Source of the DNA: CAYQDB01 sp964416195
Lineage (GTDB): Bacteria > Zixibacteria > MSB-5A5 > GN15 > FEB-12
NCBI GenBank assembly: GCA_964416195.1
Contig: CAYQDB010000012.1
Coordinates: 4,761 to 68,760, forward strand
Direction: 5' to 3'
Length of the DNA: 64,000 nucleotides
Positions 35,177 through 43,400 of this stretch are shown one piece after another. Each line of letters begins with the position of its first letter. Within the stretch, counting starts at the first letter, position 1. The notes beneath the pieces were generated by a model. That model had not been told where the DNA came from. It saw only the letters and a program-made list of their open reading frames with translations, and ran no database searches. The translations under genes and the position numbers were made by a program.

Positions 35177-35279
35177 TTTTTCCTATAGTGGCTGAATACA
35201 GTGTCCTATAATAATAGGGGAGACTGAAACTGCATGTGATGTTCTTTCCTGAAGTGGTTTATTGAGAGAGGATGGGTCA

Positions 35280-35753
35280 ATGGCTGACAATAGAAAAGTG
35301 ATGATCGCTGTTGTCGGGGCCGGTAAGTGTTCAAAGAAGCTGCGCGATATGGCGTTTGAGGTTGGCAAGTATGTGGCGGAGCACAACGGTGTTGTGATCT
35401 GTGGCGGCTTAGGGGGAATTATGGAGGGGGCTGCCAAAGGAGCCAAAGAGGCCGGCGGTGTTACAATCGGGATTCTGCCGTCTGAAAACAAAGAAGACGC
35501 CAATGAGTATATTGATTATGTTATCCCTACCGGTTTCGGCGAGGCTCGCAACATCATGGTTGTCAGGGCGGCTGATGCGGTTGTTGCTTTTCCGGGGAAA
35601 TATGGCACATTATCGGAAATGGCTTTTGCTCTCCATTCCAAGAAACCGGTGGTTTCCATCAATGCCTGGAAGCTCGGCGACGAAATTGAGCAGGTCGACA
35701 ATCCCATTGATGCCGCCAGACGGGCTATGGAGCTGGCCGAGAAAGGGAAGTGA
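35280..35753 (+). CDS. LOG-like/TIGR00725-type nucleotide-binding protein
   Basis: 157 residues with a Rossmann-like fold of the lysine-decarboxylase-like superfamily. VICGGLGGIMEGAAKGAKEAGG and AFPGKYGTLSEMAFAL correspond to the GGxxGxM and PGGxGTxxE motifs. Here the second motif is PGKYGTLSE, so the first Gly of the pair is changed. ATG 35280 is chosen for the GAGAGGA at 35265-35271. The exact substrate is unknown; cytokinin-type LOG activity would be a guess. It overlaps the acylphosphatase gene by four bases. Confidence 0.85.
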   Translation: MADNRKVMIAVVGAGKCSKKLRDMAFEVGKYVAEHNGVVICGGLGGIMEGAAKGAKEAGGVTIGILPSENKEDANEYIDYVIPTGFGEARNIMVVRAADAVVAFPGKYGTLSEMAFALHSKKPVVSINAWKLGDEIEQVDNPIDAARRAMELAEKGK

Positions 35754-36028
35754 GTTCGGTCGGTGTTCAACTGAGAATCCAGGGTTTAGTCCAGAGGGTG
35801 GGGTACCGCTATTACTGCTATCGGGCGGCAAGGAGTCTTGGGCTGAACGGTTGGGTCAAGAATAGTCCTGACGGCTCTGTCTCCGTTGTGGCTGAAGGTG
35901 ACCGGAGTCTTCTGGAAGAATTCATCAAGGAGTTGAAAGCTGGCCCGTTCAATGCGTCGGTAACCGCCATTGATATTACCTGGACCGACTACACGGGGCA
36001 TTATACCAAATTCGATATCTCAATGTAA
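35750..36028 (+). CDS. acyP: Acylphosphatase
   Basis: 92 residues. Hydrolyses acyl-phosphates. The first signature GLVQRVGYRYYCYRAA contains the catalytic Arg; GWVKNSPDGSV contains the catalytic Asn. GTG 35750 overlaps the preceding stop (GTGA), so translation is coupled. The substrate of PlsY, acyl-phosphate, is one possible target, but no direct link is seen. Confidence 0.95.
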   Translation: MSSVGVQLRIQGLVQRVGYRYYCYRAARSLGLNGWVKNSPDGSVSVVAEGDRSLLEEFIKELKAGPFNASVTAIDITWTDYTGHYTKFDISM

Positions 36029-36047
36029 GCTCCTAATACTACAGCTT

Positions 36048-36572
36048 ATGAACAAACTGAAAGAGTACATTCGAACAGTACCAGATTTCCCCAAGCCGGG
36101 GGTCAAATTCTATGATATTACCACGCTGATCCAACACCCCGCTGGTTTTCGTATGGCTCTTGAGCAAATGGAGCAGTATGTCCGTTCGAGAAAGCCGCAG
36201 AAGATTGTCGGTATTGAGTCACGAGGCTTTGTCTTTGCCGCGGCTCTCGCGGACCGGTTGCATGTTGGCCTGGCGGTGGCTCGCAAGCCGGGTAAGCTGC
36301 CTTACAAAACCGTATCCGAGGAGTATGACCTGGAATACGGCACCGACAGGGTGGAGTTGCATGAAGATGCGATCACCCCGGGAGAGCGGACAGTGGTAGT
36401 GGACGATCTTATCGCCACCGGCGGCACCCTTCAGGCGACATGTCGTTTGGTTGAGCAGCTCGGGGGTGAGGTCGTGGGAATCTCTTCAGTTATCGATCTT
36501 TCCTTTCTGCCCTGGCGCGAGAAACTGAAAAAGTACGACATCAACTACCTCATTTCCTACGATTCCCAATAG
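36048..36572 (+). CDS. apt: Adenine phosphoribosyltransferase
   Basis: Salvages adenine to AMP. 174 residues. FPKPGVKFYDITTLIQ is the family N-terminus, IESRGFVFAAALA the base site and VVVDDLIATGGTL the PRPP-binding loop. ATG 36048 is used; the frame is open upstream but that stretch overlaps acyP. The tRNA-Arg gene follows after 91 bases. Confidence 0.97.
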   Translation: MNKLKEYIRTVPDFPKPGVKFYDITTLIQHPAGFRMALEQMEQYVRSRKPQKIVGIESRGFVFAAALADRLHVGLAVARKPGKLPYKTVSEEYDLEYGTDRVELHEDAITPGERTVVVDDLIATGGTLQATCRLVEQLGGEVVGISSVIDLSFLPWREKLKKYDINYLISYDSQ

Positions 36573-36663
36573 ACAAGTCGATCCCGTAAGCAGCCTGCCC
36601 AACTTCACGGTTGACAGTCTCTGGCCGATTCGCTTCTTTATACTTGATTACTCTGCAAGTGAT

Positions 36664-36737
36664 GCCCCCGTAGCTCAGTCGGATAGAGCAGCGGTTTCCT
36701 AAACCGCGGGCCGCAGGTTCGATTCCTGCCGGGGGTA
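36664..36737 (+). tRNA. tRNA-Arg (anticodon CCT)
   Basis: The acceptor stem GCCCCCG pairs with CGGGGGT, with G1-U72 as a wobble pair. The D arm is AGCTCAGTCGGATAGAGC. The anticodon stem GCGGT/ACCGC holds TTCCTAA, giving anticodon CCT (reads AGG). The T arm is GCAGG, TTCGATT, CCTGC. No CCA is encoded. The truncated recombinase gene on the other strand runs into its 3' half, which marks this tRNA as the likely integration site of a lost mobile element. Confidence 0.95.
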
Positions 36738-37724
36738 CTTTCTTTTTATTTTGACCCCTTCGGCTATCAAATCGAAGGGTTTCTTGTATGTGGGACAAAG
36801 AGTTAGACCGCTTAGGGTGCAGTTCGAAAGTACGCTGTTGAGAAGCTTGCGCTTTTCTGAGAGTTCCTGTCCAACGTAAAGTGAATAAGCATGTTGAGCG
36901 AGTTCTAAGATTTTTGTGCCTCGGTCAACATAGTTACGATCTGCCTGCTCGAACCTATTTATCTGCGCCCTGACCTCATCCTGTTCCGCCCGCCATTTCG
37001 TTGACACCTCAGCCCAATAGCGCTTGTCGATGATCCCATCAAGCCTGTCCTCGTATGATTTATCCAGCCTGACTTGGAGGTCTTCGTAACGGCGCTTTAA
37101 TCTCCTCACTTCTGATTCGCGGAATTCTCGCTCATCGGTGTAGCTGCTTTTCAACGCTTCGACGATCCAGTCCGCAACCTCACGGTCAATCTGTATTGCA
37201 TGTAGAATTTCGGCGAGCTTCTCGTCCAACACTTCTTCACGCACATATGGCTGGCCACACTTTCCTTTTCCGCCGGTACAGTGGTAATAGACGTATTTGC
37301 CTTTCTTTATCTCTGCCGTGATCTGGCAACCGCAGTATCCACACTTGAGCAGACCAGTGAAGGCGAATTGTCGCTTCCGGGCTTTAGTCTTACCGTCCCT
37401 GCGTAGAACCTGTCGAACCTTCTCAAACAGCTCTCGTGAAATCAGCGTCTCATGGTTACCTTGATACTGATTGCCGTTCCAGATGAACTCGCCATAGTAG
37501 AAAGGATTCTTTAGGATAGATTCAACCATGCCCTTGGACAGTCTCTTTCCGGTTCGGCTCCTTAAGCCTCTCAAATAGATTTTGTCCCTGAGTTGAGCTA
37601 AGGAATAGTCGCCCGTTGCATACATCTCAAACATCTGCCGTATGTACGATGCCTTTTCTAGGTCCAATTCAACTAAGCGTGTCGTCTTGTTGTTCACGTA
37701 ACCGAGAGGTGCTTGATGCGGCAC
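36699..37724 (-). pseudogene. Large serine recombinase, catalytic domain deleted
   Basis: 341 residues remain open. Residues about 4-115 are the recombinase (DNA-binding) domain, starting abruptly at APLGYVNNKTTRLVE. Residues about 125-165 are the recombinase zinc ribbon (CGYCGC ... C-x5-C). Residues about 190-290 are a charged coiled coil. The ~150-residue N-terminal resolvase domain with its catalytic Ser is absent; the frame breaks where an hsdR fragment begins. The last residues, KYPRQESNLRPAV, are encoded by the antisense of the tRNA-Arg gene, and the stop lies in its anticodon region. It cannot catalyse recombination as it stands. Confidence 0.85.
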
Positions 37725-38359
37725 TAAAGCAGTTGGTGTCGAAATCGGTATCGTCAGACGAGGTGATTGATATATTCAAAGTAGCTGGTCTTAACCGACC
37801 TGACATATCAATCTTGTCCGATGAATTCTTGGATGAGATTAGAAACATGCCTCAGAAGAATCTTGAAGCTGAAATGCTACGGTACCTCCTGAATGATGAA
37901 ATCAAGGCTCTTTCCCGACGGAACCTTATTCAGTCGAAGTCCTTCTCTGAGCGGTTAGAAGAAACAGTGTTGAAATACCAGAACCGCACAATCGAGGCTG
38001 CGGAAGTGATCGCAGAACTGGTTCATCTGGCCAAGCAGTTCAGAGAGGCTATGGCTCGTGGAGAAAAGCTGGACCTGATGGACGATGAGATCGCATTCTA
38101 CGATGCGCTCGGCACTAACGACTCAGCGGTCAGGGAACTGGGTGACGAAACACTTAAAGCGATAGCCCGGGAGCTGGTGGAGAAGGTGAGGAATAGTGTC
38201 ACAATAGACTGGACACTTCGTGAGAGTGCCAGAGCCAAACTCCGCGTCATGGTTAAGCGGATTCTCCGCAAGTACAATTACCCACCTGATAAACAGGAAA
38301 AAGCAACAACGACAGTTCTATCACAGACAGAGGTGTTGTGCAAGGAGTGGGTGGCGTGA
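37706..38359 (+). pseudogene. C-terminal fragment of type I restriction subunit HsdR
   Basis: About 217 residues matching the DUF3387-type C-terminus of HsdR. It shows PDISILSDEFLDEIRNM, NLEAEMLRYLLNDEIKALSR, the KYQNRTIEAAEVIAELV helix, DDEIAFYDALGTNDSAV and TLRESARAKLRVMVKRIL. Intact HsdR is about 1000 residues; the nuclease and helicase parts are missing and no hsdM or hsdS is nearby. An ATG further up (37616) is open but reads through the antisense of the recombinase, so it is not an hsdR start. It meets the recombinase at 37,706-37,715. Confidence 0.85.
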
Positions 38360-38608
38360 TCAGTAAGGTGGCTGAAATGAGGGGATTACATGGAATAGTG
38401 TCCGACAACATGGACACAAGGTCGGGAAGCAGACAAGCGAACATTTCACACGAGGTGGAAAGGTCAACCCGTGAGTCCCGACTTTCACTACTTTTCTGTC
38501 CTCCCGTTACCTGAAGGCATTCGGGTCCGGTGGCCGACTCAAGCTCAGGAGCCGTACAATATTGTGCCGGGAAGCCTAAGGGCTCTGGAAATACATCCGA
38601 TAAAATAA

Positions 38609-40129
38609 ATGATGAAAAGCCTAGGCCTAAGCTCATCTAACACTGCCCTCGATCTTTTTCTGATCCAGTTGGCGGGCAGGTACTCTATATCCAGGACTTA
38701 TTCTGCGAGAGAGGTGATCTTTGCAGAGGGCGATCCGGGAAACACCATGCATCTAATTCTCGACGGTTCTATTAGAGTCACAAAAAAGAGCCCTGAGAGT
38801 GGCGAACCGGTTGTTATAGCTCATCGCAGCGCCGGCGACTTCCTAGGGGAGATGGCATTAGTGGAGGAATCACCCCGCTTTGCGACGGCATCAGCAGAAA
38901 CCGACTGTGAGGTTCTGGAGTTCTCAAAAGACAACTTCGAAAAGATAATTCGTGAGCAGCCAGCTCTGGCCACCCGTGTACTAAAAAGCCTGAGTACGAA
39001 ACTGCGCGAGTCAGATTCGCTAAGAATCGTTGAGCTTGAGGAAAGCAACCGCCAGCTGACCGCCTCAAACCGGGAACTCATCCGGCTGAACTCCTTCCTC
39101 GACTGCGTCATCGACCAGTCGCCCAGCGCGGTATTCCTGACGACCCGCGGTGGCAAAGTCTTCCGAATGAACAAAGCGGCATCGAGGATGTTCAGTATCG
39201 AGGATCCAGAGGCGTACCTTGATGTTGACAGCCTGTTCAAGGATCTCGATTTCGAAAAACTCCGTCGTAGGATACGCCACACCTGGACCGGCGAATTGAG
39301 AGGCCAGCGCAGTTCCGAGGAGTTTCCAGTTTACCTCTCTGTCACTACCCTTTCAGGGCACAATAACAGCATTCTCTACCTGATGATCTGTCAAGACATA
39401 TCAGAACTGCATGCGTTCAATGAGATAATCACAGAGTTTGAGAAGTACGCCAGTGCCCAAGAGACAGCTGTAGAGCTGACTCATGATCTGAAGAACTACC
39501 TGGGTGTGCTGCTTGGCAATATGGAACTGCTAATATCGCAGCTTACCCCAGATCAGCGGGACGATATGAAGAGGCCCCTTGAGGCAATCGGCAAGACCTC
39601 ACAAGAAGTTCTCCAATTCATTGAGAACGTAATGGCCTATCGAGAGGACAGACGCGACGTGGTTCCGGTCGATGTCAGGGCACTGGTTCGGGCCATCGTT
39701 CGATTCTGCCAGCCACAAGCGCGATTTCAGGATGTCGAGATTGAAGTCGAGATAGAGCCAAAGTTCCCTGACAGAATCTTTATCAAACAGGGACAGTTGC
39801 AGAGTGTATTAGTCAACTTGCTTGTTAACGCAGCAGAAGCGATGGATGAAGCTCCTTCTGGGCAGGCTAAGAAGATAGCTGTTACTCTCGCCCGTTCTGC
39901 CGACAATGATCGGGTCATAATCAGCATCATCGACAATGGACCGGGTATCGCCGAAGAACACCTTCCAAGGGTCTTCAAGAAGCGTTTTACTACCAAGGCA
40001 ACTGGGCATGGCATCGGTTTGGTTTCGATCGCCAAGATTGTCGAAGCCCACAGTGGTGAGATTGCGGTTGAATCTGCTCTTGGCGGTGGCGCAAAATTCG
40101 AAATCAAGCTTCCGATCAAGGTAGGTTAA
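38609..40129 (+). CDS. Sensor histidine kinase with cyclic-nucleotide-binding domain
   Basis: 506 residues, no membrane segment. Residues about 15-135 are a cNMP-binding domain; its phosphate cassette GDFLGEMALVEESPRFAT keeps Glu81 and Arg90, the ligand-contact residues. A short coiled coil and a PAS domain (about 160-270) follow. The kinase core has the H-box THDLKN (His292), N-box NLLVNAAEA (Asn407), G1 DNGPGI and G2 GHGIGL. It ends five bases before a DUF3307-like gene and then the cyclase gene. No response regulator is encoded nearby. The natural reading is a kinase controlled by the cAMP made by its operon partner (inference). Confidence 0.88.
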   Translation: MMKSLGLSSSNTALDLFLIQLAGRYSISRTYSAREVIFAEGDPGNTMHLILDGSIRVTKKSPESGEPVVIAHRSAGDFLGEMALVEESPRFATASAETDCEVLEFSKDNFEKIIREQPALATRVLKSLSTKLRESDSLRIVELEESNRQLTASNRELIRLNSFLDCVIDQSPSAVFLTTRGGKVFRMNKAASRMFSIEDPEAYLDVDSLFKDLDFEKLRRRIRHTWTGELRGQRSSEEFPVYLSVTTLSGHNNSILYLMICQDISELHAFNEIITEFEKYASAQETAVELTHDLKNYLGVLLGNMELLISQLTPDQRDDMKRPLEAIGKTSQEVLQFIENVMAYREDRRDVVPVDVRALVRAIVRFCQPQARFQDVEIEVEIEPKFPDRIFIKQGQLQSVLVNLLVNAAEAMDEAPSGQAKKIAVTLARSADNDRVIISIIDNGPGIAEEHLPRVFKKRFTTKATGHGIGLVSIAKIVEAHSGEIAVESALGGGAKFEIKLPIKVG

Positions 40130-40134
40130 GCAGA

Positions 40135-40485
40135 ATGGTTGACACCCTTTTCTATTTGCTGCTGGGTCACTTCTTCGGAGATTTTGCCTTGCAGAGCGAT
40201 GGGGTCGCCCGTGGGAAACAGACATCCAAGCGGACGCTTACGTTCCATGTTTTTCTCTATACGTTGACCATAGGCTGTGCGCTGGCAATCGGCCTACACC
40301 TCCATGACAGCAACGAGTTCTTCTCGACCTTCACAATTGCAGTGCTAGCCTTTCTCTTCATTCAGCACTGGATTCAAGATTTCATCAAGTCCCAGAAATT
40401 CAATGGTACTAAACAGGCCTTCTATGTAGACCAGGGCATTCATGTACTCGTCCTGTTTCTTATTAGGTCGTTTTACTCTCAATGA
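40135..40485 (+). CDS. DUF3307-like small membrane protein
   Basis: 116 residues with about three hydrophobic segments (near 3-20, 38-55, 60-75) and a hydrophobic C-terminus. It begins FYLLLGHFFGDFALQS, the GHxxGDFxLQ start I associate with DUF3307, and has spaced His and Asp (QHWIQDFIK, VDQGIHVLV). The family is uncharacterised. It is packed between the histidine kinase (5-base gap) and the cyclase (4-base overlap), so it is very likely co-translated and could anchor or sense for the pair. That role is a guess. Confidence 0.75.
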   Translation: MVDTLFYLLLGHFFGDFALQSDGVARGKQTSKRTLTFHVFLYTLTIGCALAIGLHLHDSNEFFSTFTIAVLAFLFIQHWIQDFIKSQKFNGTKQAFYVDQGIHVLVLFLIRSFYSQ

Positions 40486-43400
40486 TCACCACAGTCACAG
40501 ACTATAGGACACTAATACCATACGTTCCTAACGTGATCGCCAGGTGGTACACCGATGCACCCACAGGCTCAGTGCATACCGTCACTGATCATCAGGGCAC
40601 CTTGATATGCATAGACGCCTCAGGTTTTACTGCCTTGACTCGCCATTTTTCCGCGTTGGGCAAGGAAGGACCGGAGATTCTGACATCCGTCCTCAATACT
40701 TTCTTTGGTGCCATGACCTACGTGGCGTTCCAGCATGGAGGCGACATTCTCAAATTCGCCGGAGATGCTCTGTGGGTTTTCTTCCCTGATGACTTCCGCC
40801 CGTCGAGCTTTCTCGCCGGACTACTTGCTGAACTGGATAAGGTCAATTCTCACCCAGATCTGAGCGAGAACCTTAGGCTGAGCGTTCATATCGGAGCAGA
40901 ATATGGTACCTTTCATTTAGCGTCGCTTGGTGATCCGAACGTACGTCTGGACGCCGAGCCGTTTGGAGGACTCGTGGAAACGGTTTTCTTGGCGTGTGAT
41001 GGCGCCGCACACAACGCAATGTTGATTGGGCCGGTACTGGCTCAACGTTGTGTTGACAGCCGTGGTTCAGCGAATAGGAAACAAGGGCTATTCCCTGTCA
41101 CGCCGCACCTTGACGTTGAAGGTATTCGAACGAAGAGACCTACCACTGAGCCCAGAATCGTTAATCCATCAAGTCTTGTATCTTACGTCCCCGCGGAACT
41201 GGTACAGCGCATGACCTCTGCCGTTTCGGCAAGCCCACTGCAAAGTGAGTACCGGGATGTGATCGTGTTGTTTGGTAATTTCGAATACGAGTACAAGGAT
41301 GAAGGTTATTGGCAGTCCTCAGCATTCGCGTGCCTAAATGAGGTTTTGAAGGAGGCATTTGTCCGCATCCGAAACGTCGGGGGGAGCATTGCTCGAATAG
41401 ATCCGTATCTGGGCGGGCACAAGTTGCTGGTCCTGTTCGGAGCCCCTGCCAGAGGCGAGGACGACGAACTCGCGGCGCTGGCTTGCGCTCGACATCTATT
41501 GGATTTGACTGATCCACATTTTCGTATGCGAATCGGACTGGCCGTTGGTGAGTTGTTCTGTGGGGACGTTGGCTCCTTTCGGCGTCGCGAATACACTGTA
41601 ATGGGTGACAGTGTGAACAGAGCTGTCCGTTTGATGTCTAAAGCAGGGTGGAACGAAATCCTTCTCGATGGAGAACTGCGCAGGCGCCTCCCTGGTGAAG
41701 TTACCACAGAGGAGACAAGCCTTCAGTTGAAAGGTATAGGCAACAGCGTCATCTGCCATCGGTTAACGGGAGTGGTTAATTCGGACCGAGTCTCCGAGTC
41801 CGTGGCAGAAGTTATTGGACAGAAGAAAAAGTTGGCGTCGCTACGAGCGTTTTGGCGAGATACTCGCCAGGGTGCAGGGCACGTCATTGTGATTTGTGGC
41901 GACGCTGGCACGGGTAAGACCACTTTGACGCGACGATTCCTGGCTGGCCTGGGTACTAGCGAAGGTGTTATCATTACCGGTAGGAGTTCGCTGCTGTTTG
42001 GGCGCGGTTGGCTTGCCAGAAAGGCACTCACGGCTCTGTGTGAGATGCAGCAGGATCACCGAGTCAATCTCGCCCAATTTGCTTCCAAGATTGTTGAACC
42101 GCACTGGCTGCCACTGTTAAATGAGGTGCTCGATAAAACGACTGAGGACAATGAGTGGACTGTGGGCTTGACGGCAGAGCTACGCACGGCCAAGACACAA
42201 CGGCTGTTCGCTAGCCTACTGGAAGCCATTCTGACGTCGCCTTGTGCGTTGATCCTGGATGACTTTGACAGGGCTGATGACTACTCCAAGTCCCTGCTAC
42301 TGTCTCTCGAGCACACAATGCCTTCGTTACCGTTATTGCTGATCCTGGTCACCAGAGAACTGACGACGGCTGTAACATCAAGCTATCCATCCGCCAAGCC
42401 CTTAAAGGTTGTTTCTCCTGATGACCGAGAATGGAGGGACTTCTTTGAACAGAAGTTTGAGGACGGGAAACGAGAGAGAGAGCTGTTCGAATGTCTCCTT
42501 GAATCCTCAAAATGTAACCCACAACACATACATGGGTTCCTGCAAGGTTTGCTTGAGCGTCAGCTACTCGCTCCCAACAGGGTGTCTGGGAGATGGGAAC
42601 TGGAAGCAGCAGCCGCGCGCATCCCAGTGCCGAAGGATCTCGCTGACGTACACCTGTCACGATTCGATGAGCTTGAGGAAATACAGCGAGTCATCCTCAA
42701 GTCTGGGTCAGTCTTCGGTGACCAGTTTTCTGCTCGGGTGATCGCTGAGACAATACCCGATTTGAAATCAGAAACTATACAAGGTCACCTTGATTCTCTT
42801 GAGGAAGCTGGAATACTAGTTCGCAGCTCAGACAGAAGAGATTTTGGGTTCACCCATTCTTCGATGCGAGACGCAATATATGCGTGCCTTCCTGAAGCCC
42901 AGCTTCGTGAACTTCATATGCGGTATGCCACGTTACTTGAACCGAGGTATGCAGGACATCGCCCCGACATTCCGGCCTACCACTTTTACAGGGCGAGCTC
43001 TTGGAAGCGGGCGTTCACGTATTCAATGGCGGCTGCGCTGGCAGCCATTAAGGTCAACTCCCTGACCGAATCATCTGAGTTTTTCTCGCATGCCAGGGAC
43101 GCATTAGATGCCCTGGGAACAGACGAAATGCCGCCCGACCAGGTCTTTGAGTTCTATCGGGAGCTTGGACATTTTCTCATACTGGAGGGACGTTATCAGG
43201 AAGCCTACCAAGTGTTCCGCGAGTGGCGTCGGTTTGGCAAGAGAAAAGGCAACGGCGATGAGTCTGTTTCGGCTTCAATAGAGACGGCCCACTTGATGTG
43301 GATACAGTCAAGATACAGCCGCAGCCGTCAGTTCTTGCAAAAGATTCTGGGTTCAGAGGCAATACGGGGCAACAGGGCAAAGACGGCCAAGGCGTATTCG

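Noticed and set aside
36550..36798. 82-codon minus-strand frame with VPPAGIEPAARGLGN
   Set aside because: This is the well-known false translation of a tRNA gene on its antisense strand.
38398..38417. Inverted repeat GTGTCC / GGACAC before the histidine kinase operon
   Set aside because: Only a 6-bp stem with an 8-base loop, about 190 bases from the start; could be an operator but is expected by chance at this length.
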